A stretch of 64,000 bases of DNA from Rotaria macrura (GCA_900239685.1 OENT01000657.1:1-64000); one strand, 5' to 3'; shown: positions 24,103-39,700, counted from the first letter of the stretch. Program-made: numbers and translations. The notes: generated from the letters alone by a model not told the origin.

Positions 24103-26712
24103 CGTCTGATGTTGATGATGTCAATGTGTACCAAGATTAAGAGAGAACAAAACGAACAATCTTGATAACATGCTACTTTTCTTCGCCACATACATTATAA
24201 AACAGAAACTATTTGCTCTTTTGATTAAACTTCCGAAGAGAAATGTGAATTCATGCATAGCTGTGAAACATCATAAAATGCATTATGTTTACCGAAGTAG
24301 AATATTTTCATGACGACAAAAATTCTTTAAATCGAACATAATAATTATGATTCTTTTGAAAATCTAAGATGAATAGAAGAATGATGGTATAAAAGAAATT
24401 ATGTTCTTTTCGCCACAAAATTTTGGTTCAATTGTCTGTTGTCAAATCAGAATATTAATTCAGCTATATTTTCAAGGTCTATTTTAGTGTCCATAAGTCA
24501 TTTTGCTAAGCATTTTCATATACTTCTACAACGTTATATCATTTTTGTGCTGTCAGATGTTACTAAATTATTGATTGAATGAAAAGAATTTTTTTCTCTC
24601 TTTCCACTTCGTTCACAAGTTACCAAACAGTTTATTAATGCTTCATATTTTTCCTAGAATCTTTTTCTTTTATTATTTCTTCTTTTTTCTTTGTTACTAG
24701 GCTTTAATAGATCTTCTTTTGCATACATAAAATATGATGGTGCAACAGCTTGTCACATAAAATTTATTTTAAACTAAATGTAATCAACGAGCATATATTG
24801 TAGTATTAATATAAAATAACAATAGAACGCGCTCGATTTATTACTAACAAATAGTCAAAGATTTGTAAAGAAAAACCGAATGTCATGGCATCATGTGGAG
24901 TCTTGCTTTCATATTTCTTTCAGTTAAGTAACAAGAAACATGATGGTTAGTGACATCTACAAAAGAAAATCATCATTGAAAATATCGCTTATAAAGTTCG
25001 TTTCTTGAAATAAAGAATAAAGCTGACCGATTAATATTCTCGTATAAAAAAAACAAAGTTTCTAAATGGTCAAAGTTGTTTCATTGGTTATAACATGACA
25101 TCTAGTACATGATGATAATGGCCGTTATTGACCCAAATTTTTGCGGCTTTTACCCATTTATTGAATTCTTACGTTCTGTATTATATATCTTTCTGTTCCA
25201 AAGCTTTCCGCTGCCATGAAATGAACCTTTTCCGTTTGTGAACTTTTGATGCATCTATTGAATCAATCATTTCTATTGAAAGATTGTCGCTGTTCAAAAA
25301 AAAAAAGTAACCTCAAGTGTGTATTGTTTTTTATTTACAAATTCTCAAGATGATTTTTTTCTTGATCCATCATTTTATTACGAACTCATGTAAAGTATAT
25401 TCACAATATTCTAATACAGATAATCATAGCTTATGCACGTTATTCTTTTACAAAATATCAACATATTCTCGTCTATACAGTGATACGTTGATTGATTGAT
25501 TGATAAATTGCCAAAACGAGAATGAGAGCAATTGTCGTCACTAATAAATATATCATTTTTGATTTTCTCCGTCTTCTTCTGTTCTGTGTTGAATTTCACA
25601 GATCAACCTGGGTATCCGTCTACTTTTCTTTTTTTTTTTCGTCTGTTCTTTTTCTAACCACTACTACTACCACCACCATCATCATCATCATAGCCAAAAG
25701 ATAATCGCTTCTTTATGTTCCGTTTATTCTATAGGCAAATGTATATGTGCATGTTCGTTCTTTTCTTCTGTCTCTCTCCCGCTCTCGTCTCTGTACTGTT
25801 TGTTCACATCGCTGCCGTTGATGACCTCGCCTTGACTGATACTGGATATATGTAAAAAAAAATAGTTATACATACATAGTACTGCCCGGAATACTCGTGT
25901 CTATGTATTTATGTTCCTCTTATGAATGTAATTATTTTCGAAATTTTCTAGACTTGTACCAAAAAAGAAAAAGAGTATTGCTCAAAGATTTTTTTCTTCT
26001 TCATCGTCTTCATAGCATCTGTTGCGTGTCACAATTGCGATTTATGTTTTTTTTTGTCTCATTCATACACAGTACAACTGAACTCTACAGGATGATGACA
26101 AATAGAAACAAGCTGCACGTAAGAAGAATCAATATTAGAGATCATTTTTCATCATCAGTAAGATGACGACATGGATTGTATTCCTTTTATTTCTACTAAG
26201 GTGATACTTTATTTTTCTTTTCAATAGAACATAGTATCAATGAGTAAGCACAGTGAACAGATCGATTGTGTTGATATTGAGATTTACTAGGATATTTTTT
26301 TTTCATAAGTTTTTCAAATAAGTCAAAAGTGAGTATAAAAGCGCAAAAGAAAATAAGATATGAAATTCGATTTGATTATTCTATTACTTTTATAAATTAG
26401 TTTGTGTTGTTATTTTCATTCTTAGGTAGAAAACTTCTTTTTTTTCCTTAAATTTCTTGAGCGAAGTTTTTTTTTCTCGAGGCTAAATAAATACTTAATA
26501 ATAGATCTTACGCATTTGCTTGCCTCTTCACAAAAGTTTATGTTTGTCCTTGCAGATTTTCAAAATGCTCTTTCCAACGAGAAAGTACTATTCGTTATGA
26601 ATGATTTTTTTTTCTATTCGATATGAATTCAATAGCTTTGATCAAAGCAATTTTATTCATCAAAAGAATAGACTCATATTTATTTGAGTGTGTATGTTTT
26701 ATTTTAGATAAT
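24103..26712. other. Upstream region of the head-only adducin
   Basis: No gene is supported. A mixed ACT/ACC/ATC trinucleotide tract lies at 25659-25692. Short frames at 25317-26166 are low-complexity and unrecognised. The region ends TTTTATTTTAG|ATAAT before the ATG at 26713, an acceptor-like site at 26706-26707. Confidence 0.45.
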
Positions 26713-29682
26713 ATGCCAGGTGAAGGTGATAATCAATCGACAATAAATGGTAAATAAAAATATTGAATTCGATCTTAAATAAATACTGACATGTAGATAC
26801 TGTAGTGTTGTGTATACTAGTAATAATAATACTAGTAGAATATTACCTATTCGAATGATATTCTTTGGCATTGATATGAATGAAATAGGAAAGGTTATAG
26901 CCTACTCTATACTATTTTGTTTATTGAGTGAACATTATGAGATTAACACGTATCCTTTTCCTATTGTTTGTCGAACGATGTCAAAACATGTTTCTCTTTT
27001 TGTTGGATATCCGTGAATAAATCTCAGTTAGTTCAATTGAATCGGTTCTTTTGTTTTGTTTTCTTTTCTTATTGACTATTTTTAAATGTTTAGAACGTTC
27101 TTCAGCAATACTCTTGAATTCACCTGAATTTCATAAGGAATTAACAAATTTATTAATCAATGAAGGAAATACAGAACCACTTGAAACACTTTCAAATTTG
27201 CTTTTGCCAATAACGAAACTTGACGCAACAGCATGTAAAAGTATAAATTGATAATGTTGTCTTCGAGATTCAAATAAAAAATGAATGAACATTTTCTTAG
27301 GTCCTGTTTGGCCTGTTAACGACATACGGGGTATTGATAGTCGTTCATATGCTAAAAATGAACGTTATTTAAGATGTAAATTAGCTTCACTCTATCGTGT
27401 TATTGATCTGTATGGTTGGAACTATGGTACATGTTATAATCATGTATCGGTAAGATTGAATTTCAATAAATATACATGCATATGTACATGTATGTATCAA
27501 TATTTGTTTTCTTGTTGAAGGTCCGTGTTAATAATAGTACAGATCAATTTCTCATAAAACCAATTGGTTTAGCGTTTCATGAAATAACTGGTTCGTCTCT
27601 TGTTAAAATTGATTCTAATGGTAAGACATAAATAGAAGAGAGAGAGAGAGACAGACAGACAGACAGTGATTGAATTTTTATCGATCTAATTTTAGGTTCA
27701 ACTATCGATCCTGGTAGTACAACATTTGGTGTCAATGCACTTAGTTTTTCATTATATTCGTATGTTTATAAACACCGTCCAGATATCAATTGTATAATTC
27801 ATGTTCAAACACCAGCTGTTACAGCTATTTCTGCAATGAAATGTGGTCTTCTATCTTTAAGTCAAGAATCACTGGTTTGCGGTCAAGCAACGACACATAC
27901 AATTCATATAGATTTAACAACGAATCGTTTATCTATCGATGAAAATATTCAACAGTCAACGGCTAAAGTTCTTATACTTCCTAATTATGGAATGTTAGCA
28001 TGTGGTACAACAGTAGAAGAAGCATGGCATATAACATTTAATCTCATATTAGCATGTGAGGCACAGTTACGAGCTGTTTCAATGGGTATGGATAACTTAA
28101 TTTTGCCATCGGAATCTGCATCGAAACAGGTAAATATTGTTTTTGTTTATTTATATTTTTGATAATTGAATATTAGCAAATAAATGTCTTCTGTTTGATT
28201 TAGGTTACAAATACAGTTGGTAGAGGTGGTGGTGGAGTTAATACAACGGATACTAAATGGGCTATCGGTGAACTTGAATGGTCAACATTAATGATTGTCT
28301 TAGACAGAGCTGTATGTTTATACTTAAAAGCATTATTTATAATTAAGATACTATGTTGTTTCGAGATTGAGAAGATATACATACATTTTTTGTAAAGCTC
28401 TTTATCTATTAGATAGAAGAAGTATAAAAAAAGGATTAAAATTTATACTTGGAACGTGTTATATATAATTGAATAAGAAGTTTCAAAACGAAGGGATGTA
28501 AACTGAATAACTTCATCAAAGATTCGACAATGTTTCTTACGTAATTCACCGTATTCTTTACTAATCATATTGCGAGAGACGAATTGTCTGAATCATACTT
28601 TGACCTTTAGATGTCAAGTTCTATGTCGATTACTGAAAGTTGCAGGTTGCAAGCTATTCAACTTACAAACATATTAAAACTAGATATAGATAACGCCTTA
28701 ATCCTAACGTCTTTACATTCAGACCATCAACCTGCATGACAACACAAGAACAAATGTTATGCTATAAATAGTCTATTTTTTAACATGAAAGCTAAGTTTA
28801 ATAAGTTCAAATACATTGTTTCATTTCTCAATAGACGATTGGATATATATATGTACGTATAAGAAAAATAAGTACCAACAATTGATCAAAACAAAATAGA
28901 ATTTCTTTCCAAGTCTAATCAATCATGTTTATGTAATCGAATCTATGATAACAAACAATACTAGACAGAAGAATTCTTTGCATTACAAACCCGTTCTATA
29001 CTTCCAAAATAACTCTGAAACTTATGTTATCTTTTATATAATAACAGACGTGATAAATAGAAATTTGCTTATCACACATTAAGTGCTACTTTTGTTTTCT
29101 TTGACATTATCCATAGGATAAAAAAAACCGGTAAATGCATGTGCGCACTCGTTCACATGTATTGGAGTTTATAAATCAAACATCATCTGCTGTGTTAAAT
29201 AAACATTTTCCGTACAACTTCCTGACAGTATACATGATGACTATCCGTAATCTGAATTTTCATTAGAAATTTTTTTTAACATCCCAAAGCGATCGATCGC
29301 TTTTCTTTTATTAAGACCATATTCAGGGTGACATGCAATGACGCATTGCATAATATCCCGAGCGAGTTCAGTCGTTTGACCTTTTTTCTTTCCAGTGATC
29401 AAATTTTTTTAATAGTAAACCTATGGTCATCTTTTAGAGTGAAATTCTATATTAGACAATTAAATCCACTTAAGCTTTTACATTGATCTCGATGGGAAAC
29501 TTGAAAATGTTTCGTTGTAAATTATTGTCATCTCATTACAAATATCTTTTGAATATATAGATAAACAAACAAGTATTATTAATAATATTGTGGTGTTTTT
29601 TTTTCTTGTTCTTCTATTTCAGGGCTATCACACTGGTTATATTTATCGCGAACCATTAATTCGCTTTATTGATAAACATTAA
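26713..29682 (+). CDS. Head-only adducin paralogue (class II aldolase-like fold)
   Basis: Seven exons: 26713-26749, 27094-27240, 27301-27449, 27521-27620, 27696-28129, 28204-28311, 29623-29682, giving 344 aa. It aligns along the whole adducin head: [58 protein letters not shown], the TVEEAW block, then TGYIYREPLIRF and a stop. The neck, tail and MARCKS-like end present in the neighbour are absent. Two positions that are His in the neighbour differ: HxH has become H180-V-Q182, and NHG has become N-Y242-G. A glycine run (GRGGGG) replaces part of the linker near residue 290. Exon borders match the full adducin gene, showing a tandem duplication. It may bind adducin heads or another partner; its role is unknown. 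Intron 6 is long (1,311 bp). Confidence 0.9.
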
Positions 29683-29988
29683 TATGAAATTGATTAAACA
29701 TGTATTTTCCCTTCTCATCTCTTTTTTTTTTGTTTGCTTTTGGTTGTTTGATTTTCTTTTTTTTTTTCGGATATGTTTATCTCTATTATTAATAACTTGC
29801 TTTGTCATTCAATGCACAAAGTCATACGACTTAATATTTATATGCTAAACCCTTTCACATATCCTGTTTGATGAGACGAAAAAACGCACGAACATGAAGA
29901 AGAAAAAAAAATATATACATACAGGTCTATATATTTTTTTTTAGATAATTCTCTTTTCTTTAAAAAAAAAACTAAATTAACTAAAACT
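29683..29988. promoter_or_regulatory. Short spacer between the two adducin genes
   Basis: A 306-bp, T- and A-rich spacer. A strong acceptor-like site, a long T run followed by TTTAG, ends at 29944, 44 bp before the adducin ATG. No AATAAA is seen just after the first stop. The spacing and acceptor fit trans-splicing of a shared transcript, or simply a 5' UTR intron of the second gene. Confidence 0.45.
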
Positions 29989-30692
29989 ATGCCGACAGCT
30001 ACCAATGGTACACATGTTCAATCACCAAGTAAAAATCAATCCTACCATCAAGATGATAATGAAGATGAATATCGTCGAGAACTCGAACGACCAGCTGATG
30101 TTGTTGAAGATATGCGTCAAATGGGTCAACGACAACGTGTTAGAACAATATTAAATTCGAAAGAATTTCGTGATGAACTTGAAGCTATTATAACTGATGC
30201 ATTAAAACATGGACCACATCCAGCATCAATAATTGCATTGCAACAAATATCAGAATTATTATTACCACATACATCACGTTGGACAACAGTATCATCATTA
30301 TCACGTGCTGGTGGTTCAGTTATTGTACCTATTAATGATATACGCGGTGTAGATTCACAAGGTTATTCGAAAAGTGAACGTCTACTTCGATGTAAATTAG
30401 CATCACTCTATCGTTTGGTCGATCTATTCGGATGGTCACAAGGCATTTACAATCATATTACGGTTCGTTAGAGTTCGTAGATTTTGTATCAGTAATAATG
30501 ATCACGTTTTTTTAAAAATTCGTATTGATGAAGATAGTACATGTTTTCGAAAGAGAAAAATATCGAATCTATCCTATTGACAGATTTGATAGAAGCATGA
30601 TTGAGTTCTCTTTGAAGAAGACGATTACATTCGATAGTGTTTTCTAATAAGAAGATGATTTGAATGTAGCGAAAAGTTTTTATCAGTCACGC

Positions 30693-30726
<34 letters not shown>

Positions 30727-33700
30727 AGATTTTTCTCTTCAAAATAAATTTAAATATGTCTAGTAAAATATTTTGTATTCTGTTTTACAGTATGAAATGA
30801 GAATTATAAACTCTAATGCTAACACACGTACACAATATAGAAGGTCATCGAACAGTAATAGATGCTTTGCCTTCATTTATATTCGAGTCTATTTGGTAAT
30901 GACGTGAATACAGGAGAATGACAATGCAATTTTTCTATGTAAAATGTCCAATTTGTAAGTAAATGGCTGCTGATCGATGCTTGATAAACATTGGCATGAT
31001 GCGCGCTCAGTGTTTTTTTTTATGTAATACATATTGACAAAGTCAAGAGGTGAAATAAAGATGAAGCCTATGAAGAGCTCACTTCAAATTTTATGCTTGT
31101 TCTGTCTAGAGATACCATGTACAATATTTTCCTTTATTGGATTTGAAGTACTAATGGAATTTTGTTCGACTATCAATGTTTCCGTACAAAGATTCGATCT
31201 TAATAGTTGTTACTTTTACAGCACAAAAACACGAGAGGAAAAGATATTCGAACAATTTTCTTTTGTAATGATATCATACTATCGATGAAAGATAAGAACA
31301 ACTTATTGTATGTCGTACTAAACACTTGAAGAAAATAATTCTATAACTGCTGATATTAGAGAGAAAAAAAATATTCATTGCTTATCAAAACAAAATCGTG
31401 GGCTTGTTTTTGTTTTTTTTTCTAAATAATGCTATGTATGACGACTCATGTATTATTTCTATAATTGCTTGAACATAGAAATAATATGGATAATAATCAT
31501 GTTAAAAATTAAAAAAATGTCATGACTAAATTCTTATGTAGCAACTATTTATTCTATTTGACTTTGTTTTTAGGCTCGTGTTAATCAAGAACTTGAACAC
31601 TTCTTAATAAATCCATTTGGATTAATGTATCATGAAGTTACAGGCTCAAGTTTAGTTAAAGTTGATATAGCTGGTATGTGTTAAAAATGATATTGAATTA
31701 TTCTCATTAATGTTTTTTATTTGACAGGTAATATCATCGATCCTGGTAGTACAACCTATGGAATAAATCGCGCTGGTTATACACTTCACTCAGCAATACA
31801 TAAAGCACGGCCAGATCTTAAATGTATCATACATTTACATACACCCGCTGTGGCTGCTGTATCAGCAATGAAATGTGGCCTTTTACCATTATCACAAGAT
31901 GCATTGTTTTGTGGTAAAATTTCCTATCATGATTATCGTGGAATATTAATTGAAGACGATGTTAAGAAACTACTTGTCGAAGATTTAGGTCCAATTAATA
32001 AAGTAATGATATTACGTAATCATGGTTTTGTTGCATGTGGTGAAACGATTGAAGAAGCATGGAAATTTGCATTTAATGTTATCAATGCTTGTGAAGTACA
32101 AGTACGTGCAGCACCCATCGGTATTGATCAATTATATTTACCGTCAACTGAACAACAGAAACGAGTAAATATTCAATATGTCAAACATAGACATTGCCAA
32201 ATAATGAATGAGTCGGATTATTTTAATTTAATTTTAGATTGCCGATGTACTTCATGGTAATTTGAATGAAGCAACTGGAGATAAGAAGTGGAAAATAGGC
32301 GAACTTGAATTTGAAAGTTTAATGCGTATTTTGGATAATGCCGGTTTTCGTACTGGTTATGTTTATCGTCAACCATTAATACGTACGATTGATAAAACAT
32401 TGACATTTAAAGATGTTGAAGTTCCACCAGCAGCATCATCAGCTACATCATTCGTTGAACAAACACACCCTGAAGCGTAGTAAGTTTTTTTTTTCTTCTA
32501 TCAAAAAACAAAACAATGTTTACTTTTGATTTGATTTGCTCTAGTTCACCAACACGTCAAGCTCAACGAACAACAGAATGGCGAAATTCACCGAATGCAT
32601 ATTTGAAACAAGAAATTGAAGAAACAGGAACACTGAATCCCAAGAAAGTTACCAAGGTAAAATAAACGTTGAGAAGAAGAAAAAAAATACATTCTCGACA
32701 CGATCATCCTATTTTCATTTGACATGAATCATTAGACAACTACTATTTATTATCTTTGTCGGATCAAGATAGAAACTCTCGATCTTATCTTATTTTAACG
32801 ATGAAATATTTTCGATTTAGATAGAATCTATTATGAGTAATAGATTTACTCATATAGTGATCACGTATTGATAAAGAACTATAAAGCCTCGTCGGATCGT
32901 TTCTTAGTCTTCTGTAAAATACCGATTCTATATCAATTACCGAAGCAGATGACTATTCAATGTCAATTAAAGTTACCCTATTAATAGAAGGTACTATGAA
33001 TTCATTTTTTAGAAAATTTGACCATTGAGATACTTTATTGTTTTTACAATATACGTCACTTTCTGGATTTCTCTAAAAAAAAGAAAGTTGTATGTTCAAA
33101 TTTTGAAAATCAAACTGGTATTCAGAAGAACTTTCAATAACGCACAACGGGATCCTAATTGAATATTGTCTTGGAACTCCTATGGTACGATTGATGACTT
33201 TCGAGTGAAGAATACAATTCAGGGACTCTTTATCTTAATCAACTGAATTGTTTCAAAATGACGAGATACGTCGTAAGATCATTCTTCCATAATCCGGATA
33301 GTTCGTTGATCTCATACAGAATCCTACGATATTTCTACAAGACAATACTCTATACAACAATTCGAAATATTGAATCTACTACATTATATGTCAATTTATT
33401 GTATGTATATCTTATCCGTTCATTTTATTATTTAGTGGGTACCAGATACAGGTTTAAAACATTCAACACCGATTAAAATCGATACAAAACATCAATTTGC
33501 ACCGAGTAATATGAATCCGAAAGAACTTAAAAATCATCAAAAACAAATAAAAGAAGATCGCTTTAATGAAAAAGTGTCAGCTGGTTATCAATCGAAAATT
33601 CTTGAAAATGCTTCTTGGGAAGATGCATCACAAATGAAAGTAAGTGAATTCAATGTTGACGAAAAGATAAATATCTATTGATTTCTATAATTAAAGGAAC

Positions 33701-36700
33701 CTCATCAATCACCATCAGAAGCTATTGTTATTGTTGGTGCTGCATCAAAAGGTATTATTAAACGTGATCAACAAAACAATGCCATCGTTTACAAAACTTA
33801 TTATGCACAAAATCCATTTGCTCATATCGATAATGATGATCTCGAAAAATACAAACGAGAAGTTGAACAAAATCAAATGCGTGAACAAGGTTCGTTTCAA
33901 TTCATCTCTATAAACATATGAATATATTTCTTTTTTGAAAAAATTATTTTATTCATTCAGCATTTAAGAAAAATGCTCTACTTAATGATATTCGACAGGG
34001 TATAGCACAATGCTTAATTGATTTATTTTGACACATCGTTTTCACATATCTTTGTTCTTTGTTCTTTTTTTTTTGTGTTCCGTAGGGAGCAAAAATTTGA
34101 AACCGATAACCACTAATACAAATAGGGCTGGTGTGCGGTTGACTTCTTTTTTCACTGCTTGAATCTAATAAGCATGTGTTCCTTGTTTTATTTCTCTTAC
34201 CTGCTTCTAAATGAGAATTGAAAAAAAATTCATTTTTAATGAATTACAGAATTATATAAAAACCTTAGATATGACTTATGTGCATACTAGAACAATAATG
34301 GGTTTGCTTTTTAGTTTAGATATAGTCGAATCGATTAGTCATTCGATAATATTTTTACATTAGGACATGAAAAGCAACTGGAAAAGTCGTTTAAATAACC
34401 AATGAATTTTAGAGATTAGTCTATCGTAGAATTCTACAAGACCATGTGAAAATTTGACTTTTGAATATTTTATGGTCGATTTTGCATTGTAATAGTTGTA
34501 GATATTTTTGAGAAATGCAATGAGTGTTTTGCTCTCTTGTGTGCTCGTGTTCTAAAATCGAATTTTCACTTATTGATCTTCTTCAATCTGAAAAAAAAAC
34601 GAAATCATAGAACATGAATTTAAAAACTTTTCAAAGGTATGCATCACATCATTCGTTATTTAGACGACTATTTACATTTTGAGAAGAATCTTTGGTATTC
34701 TAAAAAGAACAAATTACCATTTATTTTCTCGAATAGAAATCATATGAAAATGTTTTTCATTGTTTATGATGAGAGGATATGAGTCATAATACTTTAGGGC
34801 ATGTTTTTCAGAATTGTTTTTTTCTAAACTAAAACATTTCGTATATCGACTATAGAACAAAATCGTAGAAATAGTTTATTTCTAAGCAGTTAGAAATGTT
34901 GTTCGTAAAATTTCAGTGTAAAAGAACTGAGTTCTTTCTTATTTTTCTACTCAAACTTTATTGTAAATTTACAGTAGAGCATAGAAACTTCTCTTGAGCC
35001 TTTATGTTTATATCCGTTAACACTCAGATTTTTTTCTAAAAAAACAGTATTTAATTTCCTTAGAAAATATGTCAAGTCTGTACAAGTCATTTGTTTTTTC
35101 ATCACATGAATTTTCTAAGGACTCTTTTCAAAGATCGTTACATTTTAAAAATTCATTCAATGTTTACATTGTTAGCATTTATTTTCTTTTCTTGCCTAGT
35201 TCTGACATGTGTCATTTATAAGAGTTTCAAGTTTTGTTTTTATAGCTATAGACGTAGCTCATTAAACTCTACTGGATGCATGAAGCCTTGACTAGACAAC
35301 AAATCGATGCCTAGAAATGTTCATTTCTTCGGTAATTTATTCTATATAAAAGATTTTCTATGTTTCACTGCCTCAGGAATAATAGACTGACTTATGTTTT
35401 CCGTTTTAATTATCGACATAAAAACGATCACCCATGAGGAATTTTTTTTTCTTCATATTGATAATTATCAATGAATATCTATATGTAATATTTGTTAAGC
35501 TTTTTAGTGAAATCTGTTTTTAAAATCAGATAGAATTGATATTTCTATTTTTAATCCTTGTCATTTCACTAAATCTTTTGTCTAAATAATATGACATGAA
35601 TTCATTAATCTTGATTTTACTTGCAAAACAATTTATCAAGGTTAAGAGTTTCAAAAACATGTAACTTATTTAATAAACACAATGATTTCATAGACAAACA
35701 TGAAAAAATAACAGTTTTGTTTTTTTTTCCCCTTGTAATTCGATCGCATTCTCAATCCTGCATTTACTCTTTTATAAGCATGAGCTATGTGCTATTAATA
35801 GAATAATAAACTTCATGATAGACTAATAGAGTTGTTCTTTTCTAGGAAATGATTCTCAATATGATGATCAAATTGATGCTGGAGGTAAGTATTTATAGCA
35901 AAAAGCGCCTCTCTTGTCTCTCTCGCCTTGTCATACACTCATGATTCATTTCAAGAATGAATCAAAAATATATTCATATAAATAGGAAAGTTAACATTTT
36001 AAAATATGTAAAAAACATTAGTTATACAGAGCATGAATCATTGTGTAAGTGCGCCCATTGATTAGAAGATCAGCACTATTTTTTTTTATACCTGTTGTTG
36101 TTTCTCGGCAGTTTTTTTCTTCTTCTCTCGATTCTTCCTCTTACTCATTCTTGTCTGCATTCGATAAAAAACATGTCATTTATATGATTGTCATCTGCTA
36201 CGACATGCACTGTTTTATATGATTCATCATTTCAATAATCTGAGTGGCATTCAACGAATTTATCAAGTAAAAAGAAAAATAAAAACACAAAAGCAAGCAA
36301 ATATATACAAGTTAAATTAAAGGTAAGAAATCCTTTATTATTATCTCAGACATAATATATTTAAAAAGAGAAAAGAAAATGAATAGCTATAATTCATAAT
36401 AACAACGATTAAATATGAGAATAGTCAAGTATCATTAAGTTTTTCTTTTTTCATATTCAGTCCGCACATAAGCAGTCACAGTAAGTGCCGGTAGTGTGGT
36501 CTATTATTGAAACATTTAATTCATCGAAACAACAAGATGAATAGGGACTATGGATATTTTAAATACTTCAATCATTGTTACATGAATTTGTAAGAAGAGA
36601 AAGAAAAAGAGTTCTAACTATTGTGTTTATTCGCCTTTAGTTTTGACATAACGGAATGACATATATATATTTTTTTCTTTCTCGTCTTGTTTTTTGCTTT

Positions 36701-39700
36701 CTTTAGCATGATGACGGGAGCAGAACTAATCCCAATGAGTCGTTGAGGTAGTGTTAGTTTTGTAAAAAAGAGAAGAAAAGAAAAAGAACATAACAAATTC
36801 TTTGTATATTAAAAAAAAACCACACGAGGCACAAGGATTGATGATGATGATGATTTAAATAAAGTATTGAAACCTTCGGCGATATCTTGTTGAAATGAGA
36901 AACAGATGTGTTAAATAAATATTGTTTTTTTTCTCTAGTTTAAATGCAACAAACGGAAATATTTCGAACATTATCATCCGATAATTTAAATCATTCATCT
37001 TCAACTCGAGTTTTGATTCATAGTATCGATCACACAAGAGAACATACAGTACCTATACATCTTGTACCGTCATCATCGATGACAACCAATAATCGTACAA
37101 TACATACACAAACAATACAAAATATTCAATCACCATATCCATCGAGATCAATTCCATCGTTTGCTGAAACTCAATTATTATCGGTTTATTTTCCAACCAA
37201 AAATCCATCGAACTCAACCAATAATGATAAATGCATATTTGTTGAACAACAAGAACGTCAACCCATACGTTCTCGTACAAGCTACGATGGATTATCATTA
37301 GTAAAATCTACTCAAACATCTCCACCATCAACACCATTATCAACACATAGTTCAACATTAATTATTCATGGAAGTCCAAAACTTGATAAAAATTTTACAC
37401 AACATATAAAAATTCAATCGGGTAATCAAAATCTATCCGACGATATTCATAATCAGCCGGCACCATCTAATGAACTTATTGAAGAATCGAACTATGGCTA
37501 TGAAGAATATCTCGTTAGTTATGATCAAAAACAAAATCAATCACCATTAACAACATCATCATCATCATCGTCTGTGACAACTGTTATTGCTAAAAATAAT
37601 CATGACACGTCTAATCAACGAACATCAAGTTGGCCACCTGTTCCCGGTGATGTCTTACCTGTTGGTAATTATGATGAGAATAATGAACGAAAAAATTCAT
37701 CCCATGTCAAAGTTGTTCATACTATACCAATATCAACAACGAACACAAGTGAAAGAAATTTATCTAGTGTTGCTAATTCTCGTCACATATCTGAACAATT
37801 ACAAAAAGTCGACTATCATCCAATGAATCAATCGAAATGGATTCAAAATCATTCGGATAAATCGGATTTACATACAAATTCAAGTGCTAGCCGTGTGAAT
37901 ACATTACGTACATTGTTCGAACAACAATCTGCAAGTCCATCGACAAGCACTACTATTCACATAGAACGGGAAAGAAATTCATCTAAATCTGGTGATGAAA
38001 TTCGATTTCATACAAAAGATCAAAACATATATCAAGCTCAACCCGTTCAAATCATACCAAAGGAAATAAAATCTTCCACTATTACTATACAAGAAGATCA
38101 ATCCATATCACCATTTAGATTGGATGAAATACGACAGATAACTGGCAAACCATTGACTAGTCTTCATGAAGTTGGACATTATTTATCGGTAAGAAGATTT
38201 TTCCATCGATTGATCCATCTTGAAAGTCCTATTTAGCATACAGAAGAGCAACTATTGTCGTGAGATTCTATAACCCATTGATCATCGTAGGATATTGAAG
38301 TTCTTAGCAGTGTGTATAATGAATGTTCACAACTCGATTGATGACATCTGATCAAAAGATCAGTGAAATTCGACGGACATTTAAAATTAGCGAATTCAGC
38401 AACCCAAATTAGTTGGTCCAGGTTCTTGATATATCTTTAATTTTTCTTTTGTTGGAAAAAGCATTTCAACATGGACGCCACTGCAGAGTCTTTTTTTCTA
38501 AATTCTTTTTCAGAGAGAAACAGGAATCATAAGTTACATGACTTCAAAAATCCCTAAAAAGAAGGGGATTTTTCAATAGAAATCCCTTCTTATATAATCA
38601 TAAAGAATGGTTTTGAGAAAAAAGGACTCCGGAGTGCCCTGCCTGCACCTTGACATGCTCTTTCAAAAAAAAAAAGATTTTAATACATCGTTCGGACCTG
38701 AACTACGAAATTTCGGTTGCGCGTTCGAGATATTGTTAATCGAGAAAGAAACATATTTTGGAATGAAATTTTCAATATTTGAGAATTTTCGATAAAAATC
38801 CAGTCTTTTTAGGAAGCTTACCAATATGCTCAAATCTTCCGTCAAAAACGAGGTTTTGCGTAGAAACCTATGTCAATTCGGAAAGAGGGGAAAACGGGCT
38901 ATCTTCTGATGCATTTATCTCAATTCAGACATTTTTGACGAAGTTGACTTTTTCTGAGGGGGACGGGGGCTAAATGTACCTTATTCACTTCTATGATATA
39001 CCATCATTTAGAACTCTTGACAAGTTCTATCTACTCCAAAGAAAACAATCTTAGTTGTATGGGAAATAAATACATATCATACAAAAGAAGTGTTAGTATA
39101 CCCGAGTTTTTCATCATTTTTCGGTACTGACGTATTGAGGAAGTTTCAAACACAGCATGTCTACCCCTATAATTTAGCATTATTTTGTAGCCCATAAAAT
39201 TCTTCATCGAATGGTATATGATAGTTGAGTTTTCATTTTGGCCATGACAAAGATTTTGAATTACGAAAATTGGAATAGGTCAATATTTGCATAGAAAATA
39301 ATTGATATTTCTTGCTGTCACTCATTGAATCCTTGACGAATTATTCACATCTTCGAACTCGACTGAGATATTGAAGAGATGATCCTGTGTACAAAATTTC
39401 ATGACAATCGGATTCGTCTTTCAGGAATTATCGTGTAAACGATCAGTCGGGCACACTGACCAATTTTAGAGTGTACTCACATGTTTTTTGTTCTCTTCTG
39501 GTCACCTTCATCCGAAACATTTTATTGAGCAGAGCATTTATGATGACGAAAAATATTTCATTTTACCTGTACTACTTATATGCGAATAATATCAGTAACA
39601 CGCACAGACAACTTGAGAAATTTAACCTCACTAGTTTTTCAAAATCGATTTGATATCTATTCACTTTCTTTCCTTAAGTCTAATGTAAATCTAATTCTAG

